Source: Leadbetterella sp.
GTDB taxonomy: Bacteria; Bacteroidota; Bacteroidia; Cytophagales; Spirosomataceae
NCBI GenBank assembly: GCA_019638185.1
Contig: JAHBUH010000006.1
Coordinates: 148,563 to 212,562 of the forward strand
Length of the DNA stretch: 64,000 bases
Direction of reading: 5' to 3'
Shown: one piece after another, positions 17,885 through 27,321 of the stretch
Layout of the letters: every line of letters begins with the position of its first letter
Position numbering within the stretch: the first letter of the stretch is position 1
Notes under the pieces: generated by a model
What the model was told of the DNA's origin: nothing
Seen by the model: the letters and a program-made list of their open reading frames with translations, nothing else
Database searches by the model: none
Made by a program: the position numbers and the translations under genes

Positions 17885-18884
17885 CCTCAATTTTCTTTCG
17901 AAGCTGACATTTAAACGGATCTTCAATGCGTTAGGCCTGGTCTTTTCCTTTATTTTCTCCCGGGTAAGCCGCTCGCCCGTGAACCATTACATGCCGGTGG
18001 CCCTGGCGGTGGAGCCTACCACTTCCTGTAACCTGCGCTGCCCGGAATGCCCCAGCGGCCTGCGGTCTTTTACCCGGCCTACGGGCATGCTTCGAAAGGA
18101 GATGTTTGAGAAGCTGATGGCGGAGATCGGTGATACCCTGCTGTATCTTACCTTTTATTTTCAGGGAGAGCCCTACCTGCACAAAGATTTCCTGCAAATG
18201 GTGAAGATGGCCACGGCCAAAGGCATTTATACCTCTACCTCCACCAATGCCCATTATCTGAATTATGAAAATGCGCTGGCTACGGTACGTTCGGGACTGG
18301 ACCGGCTGATAGTTTCCATTGACGGCACCACCCAGGAAATATACCAGCAGTACCGCGTGGGTGGAAAGCTGGATAAGGTGCTGGAAGGCACCCGGAATGT
18401 GCTGAAGGCTAAAAAAGAGCTGGGTTCCTCCACCCCCCACGTGATCTTCCAGTTCCTGGTGGTGAAGCCTAATGAGCACCAGATGGCTGACGTACGGCGC
18501 CTGGCCCGGGAACTGGGCGTGGATGAGCTCCGTTTTAAAACCGCGCAGATCTACGACTACCAGGAAGGTTCAGACCTTATCCCGGATAATGATCACTACT
18601 CGCGGTACCGGAAGGAAGCAGACGGAAAATGGAGCATTAAGAACCGGCTGATCGACCATTGCTGGAAAATGTGGCATTCGGCCGTGGTAACCTGGGACGG
18701 CATCGTGGTACCCTGCTGCTTCGATAAGGATGCAGAATACCGCATGGGCAATGTCTCGGAAGACAGCTTCCGCGATGTATGGTATTCGGAGACGTATAAG
18801 GGGTTCCGGCACAGCCTGATCGGGGGGCGGAAGAATATAGAGATGTGTAAGAACTGTACCGAAGGTACGAAAATCTGGGGCTAA
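17871..18884 (+). CDS. radical SAM/SPASM-domain protein
   Basis: A 337-aa radical SAM enzyme. The [4Fe-4S]/SAM motif CxxxCxxC is Cys53-x3-Cys57-x2-Cys60 (CNLRCPEC), preceded by a membrane-proximal hydrophobic N-terminus (about 18-27). The C-terminus carries a SPASM-like auxiliary-cluster cysteine set (VPCCFDKD, then MCKNC). Such proteins modify peptides or cofactors or act in lipid/sugar-linked chemistry; the substrate cannot be inferred. I chose the ATG at 17871 rather than the TTG one codon upstream. It overlaps the aminopeptidase gene by 14 bp and ends just before a strong shared terminator. Confidence 0.88.
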   Translation: MWKDNLNFLSKLTFKRIFNALGLVFSFIFSRVSRSPVNHYMPVALAVEPTTSCNLRCPECPSGLRSFTRPTGMLRKEMFEKLMAEIGDTLLYLTFYFQGEPYLHKDFLQMVKMATAKGIYTSTSTNAHYLNYENALATVRSGLDRLIVSIDGTTQEIYQQYRVGGKLDKVLEGTRNVLKAKKELGSSTPHVIFQFLVVKPNEHQMADVRRLARELGVDELRFKTAQIYDYQEGSDLIPDNDHYSRYRKEADGKWSIKNRLIDHCWKMWHSAVVTWDGIVVPCCFDKDAEYRMGNVSEDSFRDVWYSETYKGFRHSLIGGRKNIEMCKNCTEGTKIWG

Positions 18885-18890
18885 AAATAG

Positions 18891-18917
18891 TTGGGCGCCG
18901 CCGGAGGCGGCGCCCAA
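18891..18917. terminator. bidirectional GC-rich hairpin terminator
   Basis: Perfect 12-bp inverted repeat (18891-18902 and 18906-18917) with a 3-nt loop and A/T-rich flanks, in the 41-bp gap between the convergent radical SAM gene (ends 18884) and recQ (ends 18926). Confidence 0.85.
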
Positions 18918-18925
18918 ACTCAATT

Positions 18926-21247
18926 TTAGTTCGCCATTTCCGAAATAAACTTAATCCGCATCAGCCGCAGTTCTTCTTCGGTCACTTCTTCCTCGTAATC
19001 CTCAAATTCCTTCAGGGCGGCCCGGATGTCATCGGAGGCTGAGGTCATAAAGTACTCATAAATATCATGCTGCTTCTCTTTGTCGATCACCTGGTTAATA
19101 TAGTAATCCAGGTTCAGCTTGGTACCGGAGAAACAGATGCTTTCAATCTCGGAAATGATCTCCTCGGCTGACATCTCCTTGGCTTCGGCAATATCTTCGA
19201 GGTCTATCTTGCGGTCTATCTGCTGGATAATAAAGATCTTGGTCTTGGACTTATTCACCGTGGTTTTCACCATCAGGTCATGCGTGGTCTCGATCTCGTT
19301 ATCCTCCACGTATTTATTGATCAGGTCCAGGAAAGGTTTCCCAAACTTCTGAACCTTGCCCATGCCCACGCCGTTTACCTGCGCCAGTTCATTGACATTG
19401 GACGGGTAGGTAGTGGCCATTTCCTCCAGGGAAGGATCCTGGAAGACCACATAAGGCGGTACATTCTTTTCTTTGGCTATTTTTTTCCGGAGCGACTTCA
19501 GCAGTTCCAGCAGCGCCTGGTCCGAAGCGCCTGAACCGCCGGCATTGCCCGGGGTTTGCTGCAGCTCATCTTCGCCGCTGCCTTCGGTCTCGTTCAGGTC
19601 GTGATCTTCATGGAAAGTCACTGAATAGGGGTCTTTCAGGTAATTCTGCCCTTTCTGGGTGACTTTCACCACGCCGTAATTATCAATATCCTTTTCCAGG
19701 TAACCGAACACCATCAGCTGGCGGATGATAGACACCCATTTATCCGAGGCGGAGAGACGGCCGTCGGCATTGATATCCGCTTTGGGTTTCTTGTTTACCA
19801 CGATGGCGTCTTCGTCTTCCTCCTCTTCCTCGTCTTCAAACTTATCTTCCAGGTCAAAGTATTTCAGTCCCTGCCCAAAGTACTCCAGCTTATTGTGCTC
19901 GTAGCTTACAATGGCCGGGTTATCTTTGTCATTCCCCGTTAACACATCGGCAATGTGGTTAGCGGAAAAGCGCTGTTCGGTTTTCAGGATGGTATTGATT
20001 ACCAGCTCCACTTCTTCCTTGCCTTTGAAGGTTTTGGTCGGTTTTTTACAGTTATCGCAGAAGCCGCAGTCTTTGTCCATCTGCTCCCCAAAGTAGGAAA
20101 GCAGCTGTCTCCGCCGGCACACACCCAGCGAGGAGTAGGCCACCATTTCCATCAGGAGGGCCTTGGCGTTATCTCTTTCGGTAACGTTTTTATCTTTATT
20201 GAATTTCTCCAGCTTAGTGATGTCATCCAGGGCATAAAACATGAGGCAGGTGCCGTCCAGTCCGTCTCTGCCGCCCCGGCCGGTTTCCTGGTAGTAGCCT
20301 TCCAGCGACTTGGGAGCATCATAATGCACCACAAAACGCACATCTGGCTTATCGATCCCCATTCCGAAGGCAATAGTGGCCACCACGATATCACAGTTCT
20401 CGTTCAGGAAGGCATCCTGGTTTTTCATGCGTATGTCCGAGTCCAGCCCGGCGTGATATGGCAGGGCCTTAAAGCCGTTTACATTCAGCAGCTCGGCGAT
20501 CTCCTCTACTTTCTTGCGGCTGAGGCAATACACGATGCCTGATTTACCCTTGTTCTGGGATACAAATTTGATCAGCTGCTTTTTAGCGTTCTGCTTGGGG
20601 CGTACTTCATAATACAGGTTAGCCCGGTTAAAAGAGGTCTTGAAGATGACGGAATCATCCATGTTCAGGCTCTTTTTAATGTCCAGCTGAACTTTAGGGG
20701 TGGCGGTGGCCGTCAGAGCTATAATGGGCAGGCCGCTGTCAATATTCTCTATGATATCCTTGATCTTCCGGTATTCCGGGCGGAAATCATGCCCCCATTC
20801 CGAGATACAGTGGGCTTCATCCACGGCCACAAACGAAATTTTGGCCTTTTTCAGGAACTCCAGGTTATCTTCTTTGGTGAGGGATTCCGGGGCGATATAC
20901 AGCAGCTTGCACACGCCGTTTATCACGTCATTTTTTACCCGGTTCATTTCCGATTTATTCAGGGTGCTGTTCAGAAACTGGGCGTTTACCCCGTAAGCCG
21001 TCAGCTGGTCTACCTGGTTCTTCATCAGCGCAATGAGCGGTGATATCACGATGGACGTTCCTTCCAGAACGGTGGCAGGAAGCTGATAGCAAAGCGACTT
21101 CCCAGCTCCTGTGGGCATGATCACGAAAGTGTTCTTACCGAAGATCACGCTCTTGATAATTTTTTCCTGTTCGCCTCTAAAGTTATCGAAGCCGAAAATT
21201 TCCTTTAAGTTTTGCTTCAATCTTTGTTCTACTGATTCTGAAATCAT
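18926..21247 (-). CDS. recQ: ATP-dependent DNA helicase RecQ
   Basis: A 773-aa RecQ-family 3'-5' helicase used in DNA repair and recombination. Walker A is PTGAGKS at 45-51, the DEAH box is Asp143-His146, and the aromatic-rich loop (ISEWGHDFRPEY) follows it. The RecQ zinc-binding region contains CRRRQLLSYFG and CGFCDNC. A strongly acidic insertion (EDEEEEEDEDA, near residue 475) precedes the winged-helix region; an HRDC domain follows (about 575-650) and then a C-terminal HTH_40-like domain. The size above 700 aa matches the longer Bacteroidota form. It is transcribed alone and diverges from kdsD. Confidence 0.97.
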   Translation of the reverse strand: MISESVEQRLKQNLKEIFGFDNFRGEQEKIIKSVIFGKNTFVIMPTGAGKSLCYQLPATVLEGTSIVISPLIALMKNQVDQLTAYGVNAQFLNSTLNKSEMNRVKNDVINGVCKLLYIAPESLTKEDNLEFLKKAKISFVAVDEAHCISEWGHDFRPEYRKIKDIIENIDSGLPIIALTATATPKVQLDIKKSLNMDDSVIFKTSFNRANLYYEVRPKQNAKKQLIKFVSQNKGKSGIVYCLSRKKVEEIAELLNVNGFKALPYHAGLDSDIRMKNQDAFLNENCDIVVATIAFGMGIDKPDVRFVVHYDAPKSLEGYYQETGRGGRDGLDGTCLMFYALDDITKLEKFNKDKNVTERDNAKALLMEMVAYSSLGVCRRRQLLSYFGEQMDKDCGFCDNCKKPTKTFKGKEEVELVINTILKTEQRFSANHIADVLTGNDKDNPAIVSYEHNKLEYFGQGLKYFDLEDKFEDEEEEEDEDAIVVNKKPKADINADGRLSASDKWVSIIRQLMVFGYLEKDIDNYGVVKVTQKGQNYLKDPYSVTFHEDHDLNETEGSGEDELQQTPGNAGGSGASDQALLELLKSLRKKIAKEKNVPPYVVFQDPSLEEMATTYPSNVNELAQVNGVGMGKVQKFGKPFLDLINKYVEDNEIETTHDLMVKTTVNKSKTKIFIIQQIDRKIDLEDIAEAKEMSAEEIISEIESICFSGTKLNLDYYINQVIDKEKQHDIYEYFMTSASDDIRAALKEFEDYEEEVTEEELRLMRIKFISEMAN

Positions 21248-21398
21248 ATAACTATGACTTATTTTATGTATCCTGTTAAAGTATGGCTAATTTACTAAAA
21301 ATTACGTTTCTCAAATAAATTCTCCGAAAAATATTATTTGTGAACAGTTTTCGGATTTCTGACGCTAATTTTGTACCCCAAAATGAGCTCTGAAAAAA

Positions 21399-22373
21399 GT
21401 GGAGACGAAAGTAGAAAAAAATATAATTGATACCGCCAAAAAAGTTTTGCTGGATGAATCAGAGGCTATTAAATCTTTGATAAATACAATTGACCCCGGC
21501 TTTGAAGAGGTAGTGGATGCCATTCTGGCTTCAAGAGGGAAAATGGTACTGTCCGGAATCGGGAAAAGCGCCATCATTGCCCAAAAAATAACGGCTACTT
21601 TAAACTCTACCGGTCAGAAGGCGGTTTTCATGCACGCCACAGACGCCGTTCATGGTGACCTGGGCATTATAGATGATGAAGATATTATCCTGATCCTGTC
21701 CAAAAGCGGCAATACGCCCGAGCTGAAGGTGCTGGTACCGCTGATCCGGCGTCTGCCTAACCGGCTGATCGCCATGGTGTCTGATACAGGCTCTTTCCTG
21801 GCTAAAAATTCTGATTATGTATTGAACGCGCACGTGGACCAGGAGGCCTGTCCCATGAACCTGGCGCCCACCACTTCCACTACGGTGTCACTGGCGCTGG
21901 GCGATGCCCTGGCCATCTGCCTGCTGGAGGCCCGGGGTTTCAGTAACCGGGATTTTGCCCGGTACCATCCCGGCGGAGCCCTGGGTAAAAAACTTTACCT
22001 GAAGGTTTCTGACCTGTATCCGAATAACGAAGTGCCGGTGGTCAGCGAAGGAGCCAGCATGGAAGAGGTTATCCTGGAGATGACGTCCAAGCGCCTCGGA
22101 ACTACCGCCGTGATCAATGACCGGCAGGAACTGACCGGTATCATTACTGACGGCGACCTGCGGAGAAAATTAAAGGAAAAGAAAGATATTTTTGCGCTAA
22201 AAGCCCTAGATTTGATGAGCAGAAATCCCAAAGTGATCTCGAAAGATGAGTTTGCCGTGAATGCGCTTAACCGGATGCAGCAGTTGAGTATCACCCAGCT
22301 GGTAGTGGAAGATAACGGAAAGGTTCTGGGGTTTGTGCACCTCCATGACCTGCTGCGGGAGGGACTGGTTTAA
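21399..22373 (+). CDS. kdsD: arabinose-5-phosphate isomerase, KpsF/GutQ family
   Basis: A 324-aa protein with an N-terminal sugar-isomerase (SIS) domain (GKMVLSGIGKSAIIAQKI, then ILILSKSGNTPELK) and two C-terminal CBS domains (about 200-324, TGIITDGDLRRKLK). It interconverts ribulose-5-phosphate and arabinose-5-phosphate, the first committed step toward Kdo for lipopolysaccharide. The only in-frame start compatible with the domain is GTG at 21399, as an in-frame TGA lies at 21384. A 15-codon reading frame in another frame (ATG at 21383) overlaps this start and could couple translation. nadB follows after 11 bp. Confidence 0.93.
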   Translation: METKVEKNIIDTAKKVLLDESEAIKSLINTIDPGFEEVVDAILASRGKMVLSGIGKSAIIAQKITATLNSTGQKAVFMHATDAVHGDLGIIDDEDIILILSKSGNTPELKVLVPLIRRLPNRLIAMVSDTGSFLAKNSDYVLNAHVDQEACPMNLAPTTSTTVSLALGDALAICLLEARGFSNRDFARYHPGGALGKKLYLKVSDLYPNNEVPVVSEGASMEEVILEMTSKRLGTTAVINDRQELTGIITDGDLRRKLKEKKDIFALKALDLMSRNPKVISKDEFAVNALNRMQQLSITQLVVEDNGKVLGFVHLHDLLREGLV

Positions 22374-22384
22374 TGATGTAATGT

Positions 22385-23983
22385 ATGAAGAAAGTTGATT
22401 TTTTAGTGATCGGCTCAGGCATTGCCGGTCTCAGTTTTGCGCTGAAAGCCGCCAAAAAAGGGAAAGTGCTGATCCTGACCAAAGTAAACGCAGACGAAAC
22501 TAACACCAAATATGCCCAGGGCGGAATAGCCACGGTTTTTGACCCGGTAAGCGACTCCTTTGAAAAGCACATCCAGGATACGCTGATTGCCGGCGACGGC
22601 CTCTGTGACCGGGGGATCGTGGAAATCGTGGTTTCCGAAGGGCCGGATCGCATCCAGGAGCTGATTGATTACGGTACGAATTTCGACAAGATGGAGACCG
22701 GGGAGTATAACCTGACCCGCGAGGGCGGGCACTCCGAAAACCGCATTCTCCATTATAAGGATATTACCGGCTGGGAAATAGAGCGGGCCCTGCTGGAGCA
22801 GGCCGCCCGGCAACCGAACATTGAGATCCTCACCCACTATTTTGCGGTAGAGGTGATTACCCAGCACCACCTGGGAGAAAAATCACACGGAAACGTGGAA
22901 AGCTACGGGGTATACGCCCTCAATGTGAACACCCTGGAGGTGGAGACCATCCTGTCTAAAGTGACCGTGATGGCTTCCGGCGGGGCCGGCCAGATCTATT
23001 CTTCCACCACTAATCCCGTGATTGCTACCGGTGACGGCATCGCCATGGTTTACCGGGCGGGCGGCGAGGTGCGTGACATGGAGATGATCCAGTTTCACCC
23101 CACTTCCCTCTATAACCCGGGCACTTTCCCCAGCTTCCTGATCACGGAGGCCGTGCGGGGAGAAGGCGGCGTACTGCGCGACAAGAACGGCCGGGAGTTT
23201 ATGTACGATTACGACGAGCGGGGCTCACTGGCGCCGCGGGATATTGTGGCGCGCTCCATTGACGCCGAAATGAAGAAGTCAGGGGAGGAGCACGTGTGGC
23301 TCGATATTACCCATAAACCCAAAGAATTTATCCTTCAGCACTTTCCGAATATTTACGAAAAATGCCTGAGTATAGGTGTAGACATCAGCAAAGACTACAT
23401 CCCGGTGACCCCGGCAGCGCATTACCAGTGCGGCGGGATCCTGGTGGACGAGTTCGGCCGTACGTCTATTAAAAGCCTGTATGCCTGCGGCGAGTGCTCT
23501 TCCACCGGCCTGCACGGCGCTAACCGCCTGGCGTCTAATTCCCTGCTGGAAGCGGCGGTTTTTGCGAACCGTATTGCCCTGAATGCCCTGGAGGTGATTG
23601 ACTCACTGGATTACGAAAGCCGCGTGCCCGACTGGAACGAGTTCGGAGCGGTGCAGTCGAACGAGGAGATCCTGGTTTCCCATAACACCCGCGAGCTCCA
23701 GAAAATGATGTCGGATTACGTGGGGATCGTGCGCTCCGATTTCAGGCTGGACCGGGCAGAGACCCGCATGCGCATGTTAAAGGAAGAAACCGAAGAATTT
23801 TACCGCAAAACCAAGCTCTCCGTAAAGCTCTGTGAGCTGAGAAACCTGATCCTTTGTGCCCAGATGGTGATCCAGTCGGCCAAGAAACGCAAGGAATCCC
23901 GCGGACTGCACTATAACACGGATTACCCCTATAAACTGGGTGGCAAACCGGAAAACACGGTGCTGCACCGGAAGAGTGAGTAG
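22385..23983 (+). CDS. nadB: L-aspartate oxidase
   Basis: A 532-aa flavoprotein of the succinate dehydrogenase/fumarate reductase flavoprotein family. The FAD-binding GSGIAGLS is at residues 10-17, and the NadB-type segment TKYAQGGIA follows at about 40. Active-site motifs include HSENRILHYKD and the RGEGGVLRDKNG region; the C-terminal helical domain is present (MSDYVGIVR). It oxidises L-aspartate to iminoaspartate, the first step of de novo NAD synthesis. nadA and nadC are not in the window. It is likely co-transcribed with kdsD, 11 bp upstream. Confidence 0.95.
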   Translation: MKKVDFLVIGSGIAGLSFALKAAKKGKVLILTKVNADETNTKYAQGGIATVFDPVSDSFEKHIQDTLIAGDGLCDRGIVEIVVSEGPDRIQELIDYGTNFDKMETGEYNLTREGGHSENRILHYKDITGWEIERALLEQAARQPNIEILTHYFAVEVITQHHLGEKSHGNVESYGVYALNVNTLEVETILSKVTVMASGGAGQIYSSTTNPVIATGDGIAMVYRAGGEVRDMEMIQFHPTSLYNPGTFPSFLITEAVRGEGGVLRDKNGREFMYDYDERGSLAPRDIVARSIDAEMKKSGEEHVWLDITHKPKEFILQHFPNIYEKCLSIGVDISKDYIPVTPAAHYQCGGILVDEFGRTSIKSLYACGECSSTGLHGANRLASNSLLEAAVFANRIALNALEVIDSLDYESRVPDWNEFGAVQSNEEILVSHNTRELQKMMSDYVGIVRSDFRLDRAETRMRMLKEETEEFYRKTKLSVKLCELRNLILCAQMVIQSAKKRKESRGLHYNTDYPYKLGGKPENTVLHRKSE

Positions 23984-24032
23984 TGAACAAAGGTTTATGG
24001 CATTGCTGCTCTCTTCTGAACCTCCTGTTCTG

Positions 24033-24095
24033 AACCACATAGACACATAGAAAACTTACGTTTAAAGCTAATGTGATCTATGTATCTATGTGGTT
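24033..24095. repeat. 18-bp-arm palindrome with ACATAG/CTATGT words
   Basis: Arms 24033-24050 and 24078-24095 are complementary with one mismatch and flank a 27-nt AT-rich spacer. It lies downstream of nadB and upstream of the PspC-like gene. The repeated words (CACATAGACACATAG) look like the palindromic repeats scattered through Bacteroidota intergenic regions; it may also terminate nadB transcription. Confidence 0.7.
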
Positions 24096-24195
24096 TACAA
24101 AACCTGATATTCATTGTTTTGAAAATTTAACAAAAAATTTGTTTTTGTTTCAGGAATTATCCTGAACTTTGTGAGTGTTTTTGGATTAGTAGATT

Positions 24196-24420
24196 ATGGA
24201 TAAGCTCAAATATTTATTGGAAAGTAATCTTTTCGGGGTTTGTTCCAGGATAGGACAAAAACTGAATTTTTCTGCTGCTACCATCAGGAAGTACTTTATC
24301 TACGCTTCATTTTTCACCCTGGGTTCTCCCGTCATCATTTATCTTATACTGGCCTTCTGGATGGAGGTACGAAAGACCATCCGTAACAGCAATCACCCCA
24401 GTGTCTGGGAGCTGGAGTAG
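24196..24420 (+). CDS. small PspC-domain-like membrane protein
   Basis: A 74-aa protein. The N-terminal half (NLFGVCSRIGQKLNFSAATIRKYFIY) matches the usual start of PspC-type domains, followed by one membrane helix (about 35-55, FFTLGSPVIIYLILAFWM) and a short charged tail. PspC proteins sense or respond to envelope stress at the inner membrane. It has the length of stand-alone PspC proteins in Bacteroidota. Promoter-like AT-rich sequence precedes it. Family assignment is likely but the protein is short. Confidence 0.7.
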   Translation: MDKLKYLLESNLFGVCSRIGQKLNFSAATIRKYFIYASFFTLGSPVIIYLILAFWMEVRKTIRNSNHPSVWELE

Positions 24421-24475
24421 GTTACTTTCTGAAGTGCATCTGGCTGATTTTCAGTGTCATAAATCGGATTGACAA

Positions 24476-25408
24476 ATGAAAGCATTTTGTTTATTTTGTG
24501 CTATGTGTTTTGTGATCCATTTTGACACATGGGGAAAGCAAATATCGCATGACCCGATCCTCATTCAGCGGGCCATAGCCTGGTATGAAAAAGAGCTTCA
24601 GGAAAATCCCGGGGCGGCCGCCTTTAAAGACGATTACACCTACCGGTGGGAGAGTGCCCGTGTTTTAGAAAATAAAGAAGTGGTGGTTCCTTTAGAGGTG
24701 ACTGGAAATAACAGGCTTCAGGCCCGCCTTATCCTGGACATAAGCGGGGAGAAAGCCCGTGGAGAGATTTTATATATCATCCCCCGGAAACCTTTACCGG
24801 GCGATATTAATGAGGTGATTAAGCGTAGAGCGGAAGCGTATATCCCGGGTTTTACCGGCCGATTAGTGTTCCATGGTAGGTTTCCCTGGGAATTATCCGG
24901 TAAAACGGTTTATTTTTACCAGGGGAAGAAAGAAAGAACCGGGTATCCGGAAACTGACCCGCTGATCGTGCCGGTGTTACAGGATGGAATGAGCCCCCAA
25001 AGGGCACTGCATGAAAAGCACTTACGCCGCTTAAGCGGGTATAGTATTTTTGAATTCCTGGTCCGGAAAGACGGCACGGTGGATAGCATTCAGATCACCA
25101 GCCGGTATTATGCGGGCAGGGGACTGGATTCGCTTACCCGGAATATAGATGAAAAAGACCGGGCATTACTGTCCGGCTTTAAGTTCAAAGCTTTACCTGC
25201 GGATACCCGGGTACAGTGCAAGGTGTATACCGAATATTTTAATAACCGGGACCGCGATCCCTTCCGCAATTTTAATTACGGTCTACAGGAGCTTCATCAG
25301 AGCGAGACAGACACTTATTTCAGAGATGCTGAGGGGCAGCCCCTGGAATATATTATACAAAACGGGGTGGTGATTTTTGCCCCTACGTACCTGTGGGGAA
25401 TCACCTGA
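24476..25408 (+). CDS. hypothetical secreted protein
   Basis: A 310-aa protein I do not recognise. The first 20 residues look like a signal peptide (FCLFCAMCFVIHFDTWG) with several cysteines. The rest is soluble and charged; the C-terminal half has a segment (SIFEFLVRKDGTVDSIQI) that resembles the C-terminal fold of TonB-like domains seen in Bacteroidota envelope proteins, in which a strand-turn-strand with KDG is common. No catalytic motif is evident. It follows the PspC-like gene by 55 bp on the same strand and may share its transcript. Confidence 0.6.
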   Translation: MKAFCLFCAMCFVIHFDTWGKQISHDPILIQRAIAWYEKELQENPGAAAFKDDYTYRWESARVLENKEVVVPLEVTGNNRLQARLILDISGEKARGEILYIIPRKPLPGDINEVIKRRAEAYIPGFTGRLVFHGRFPWELSGKTVYFYQGKKERTGYPETDPLIVPVLQDGMSPQRALHEKHLRRLSGYSIFEFLVRKDGTVDSIQITSRYYAGRGLDSLTRNIDEKDRALLSGFKFKALPADTRVQCKVYTEYFNNRDRDPFRNFNYGLQELHQSETDTYFRDAEGQPLEYIIQNGVVIFAPTYLWGIT

Positions 25409-25501
25409 AAGCCGGGTATTCCGGTAGGTTTGAGCAGTAGCCGGAAAGTAATCTGAAGGTCCGGCCGAATAATCCGGGAGGCTACATTAAATCGGGAGAG
25501 T

Positions 25502-26716
25502 TTACCGGTCCACTTCCCCCATCACCAGGTCCAGGGAGCCGATAATGGCGATCAGGTCAGCCACCAGGATGCCTTTGGAAATGGCCGGCAGCACGGAGAG
25601 GTTATGGAAGGAGCAGGCGCGGCATTTCACCCGTACAGGAACGTCATTACGGCCATCGGTGCGGAAAAAGAAACCCAGCTCACCTTTGGGGTTTTCGGCC
25701 CGTACATAAAAATCGGTTTCTTTAGGCCGGATTTTTTTAGGTACATAAGCCTGGGGATCAAAATCCGGGGTGCGCTTATGCTCTTTGGTGAGTTTTTCGA
25801 GGCACTGGTCTATGATCCGGAGCGACTCGTGGCATTCCAGTAGCCGTACGTAGTTCCGGTCCCAGCAGTCGCCGGTTTTACCCATTTTTCCTTCCCCCAC
25901 GGGGATGTTGAACTCCAGCTCGGGGTACACGGAGTAGGCATCGGTTTTCCGGAGGTCATATTTCAGGCCGGAGCCCCGCAATACCGGGCCGCTGCAGCCG
26001 TAGTTAATGGCCAGGTCCAGGGGCAGGACGCCTACGTTAGCGGTACGGTTAATGAAGATATGGTTATCAATAATGATCTGTTCCAGTTCCGTCAGTTTGG
26101 GCCGTACGTAGGCGGCAAACTCCCGGCATTTGTCTTCGAAGCCCACCGGAAGGTCATAGAAAAGCCCGCCGATCCAGATATAATTATAGAGTAAACGCGC
26201 CCCTGACACCCATTCCAGCATGCGCAGGAGGGTTTCGCGGTCGCGGAAAAGCCAGAGGAAAGGCGTAGGTGCACCGATGTCAATGGCATAAGACCCGATG
26301 GCCATGAAGTGGGAGGCCAGCCGGTTCAGCTCGGCCATCAGCACCCGGATGTATTCAATGCGCTTCGGAAGGGTGCCTTCTATGCCCAGCATCTTTTCTA
26401 CGCCCATGGCATAGGCGTGTTCGGAATTCATGGAAGCCAGGTAGTCCAGGCGGTCTACATACGGGATGACCTGGTTAAAGGGGAGCGACTCAGCATGCTT
26501 TTCAAAGCAGCGGTGCAGATAGCCCAGGTGAGGAACCACTTCACGGACCAGTTCCCCGTCAGAAACCACCTCCAGGCGCAGTACTCCGTGCGTAGACGGA
26601 TGCTGCGGGCCCAGGTTCAGGATCATCTCTTCCTCGGCCAGGTCTGCCTCTTTAAATTTCAGCGGTTCGGAATCCGTTAAATATTCAGTCCTATATTTGT
26701 ATTGAACTTTCTGCAT
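25502..26716 (-). CDS. nuoD: NADH-quinone oxidoreductase subunit D
   Basis: A 404-aa protein matching the 49-kDa/NuoD subunit of complex I: the N-terminal NLGPQHPSTHGVLRL motif that lines the quinone site, HLGYLHRCFEKHAE, YVDRLDYLASM and the C-terminal region with CRACSFHNLSVLP and GSLDLVMGEVDR. The protein sits in the peripheral arm where quinone is reduced. It stands alone: the flanking genes are an unrelated secreted protein and a divergent hypothetical gene, and no other nuo gene is in the window, although nuoA-N are normally clustered. Confidence 0.95.
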   Translation of the reverse strand: MQKVQYKYRTEYLTDSEPLKFKEADLAEEEMILNLGPQHPSTHGVLRLEVVSDGELVREVVPHLGYLHRCFEKHAESLPFNQVIPYVDRLDYLASMNSEHAYAMGVEKMLGIEGTLPKRIEYIRVLMAELNRLASHFMAIGSYAIDIGAPTPFLWLFRDRETLLRMLEWVSGARLLYNYIWIGGLFYDLPVGFEDKCREFAAYVRPKLTELEQIIIDNHIFINRTANVGVLPLDLAINYGCSGPVLRGSGLKYDLRKTDAYSVYPELEFNIPVGEGKMGKTGDCWDRNYVRLLECHESLRIIDQCLEKLTKEHKRTPDFDPQAYVPKKIRPKETDFYVRAENPKGELGFFFRTDGRNDVPVRVKCRACSFHNLSVLPAISKGILVADLIAIIGSLDLVMGEVDR

Positions 26717-26747
26717 TGTTGCAAATTTAACGGAATACCAGAGTTAT

Positions 26748-27311
26748 ATGCATGAAATAGAACCTTTTTATAACTGGGGCCGGTATTATCTTCCTTACGA
26801 GGATAAAAAAGGCCCGTTTTACGGCAAAGAAGAGGCCTCTGCCTATGAAAATGCGGTTTACGGCTATATTATTCACCCGGATTGGGACTTTATAGGTTCG
26901 GAAACGCTGTACGTAAAACTTTTAATGGTAAATTACGAGCTGAAATATGCGGTGATCGAGCTGATGGGCGAATGGAACGATACCCTGCATAACGATGTCA
27001 TGTACCTGAAACGAGGCGTGATAGACCGGTTGCTGAAAAACGGGATCCGGCAGTTTATCCTGATCGGCGAAAACCTGTTCCAGTTTCACGGAGGTGAGAG
27101 TGATTATTACGAGGAGTGGTTTGAAGACGTGGAAGACGGATGGATAGCCCTGCTGAACCTGCGGAAGTTTGTGATGGAGGAGATCGAGAAGTATAAGCTG
27201 GATTATTACCTGCATTTTGGCGGCACGCTCCAGATGGAAAACTGGCGCACGCTGAAGCCTGATGTGTTCTTTGCGTTAGTATCTACCCTGATACAGCGAA
27301 GATTAGCCTGA
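26748..27311 (+). CDS. conserved hypothetical protein
   Basis: A 187-aa soluble, acidic protein rich in Trp and Tyr, with no signal peptide or membrane segment. It reads well as a real gene (good codon use, tight spacing) but I cannot assign a domain; the sequence ends LVSTLIQRRLA. It diverges from nuoD with a 31-bp gap and is followed by cysE after 10 bp on the same strand, so it probably belongs to the cysE transcript. Its relatives, as far as I recall, are Bacteroidota proteins without known function. Confidence 0.65.
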   Translation: MHEIEPFYNWGRYYLPYEDKKGPFYGKEEASAYENAVYGYIIHPDWDFIGSETLYVKLLMVNYELKYAVIELMGEWNDTLHNDVMYLKRGVIDRLLKNGIRQFILIGENLFQFHGGESDYYEEWFEDVEDGWIALLNLRKFVMEEIEKYKLDYYLHFGGTLQMENWRTLKPDVFFALVSTLIQRRLA

Positions 27312-27321
27312 AACGAGATAT

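Noticed and set aside
21383-21430. ATG frame overlapping the kdsD GTG start
   Set aside because: Fifteen codons, out of frame with the enzyme; may only couple translation, so it was not listed as a gene.
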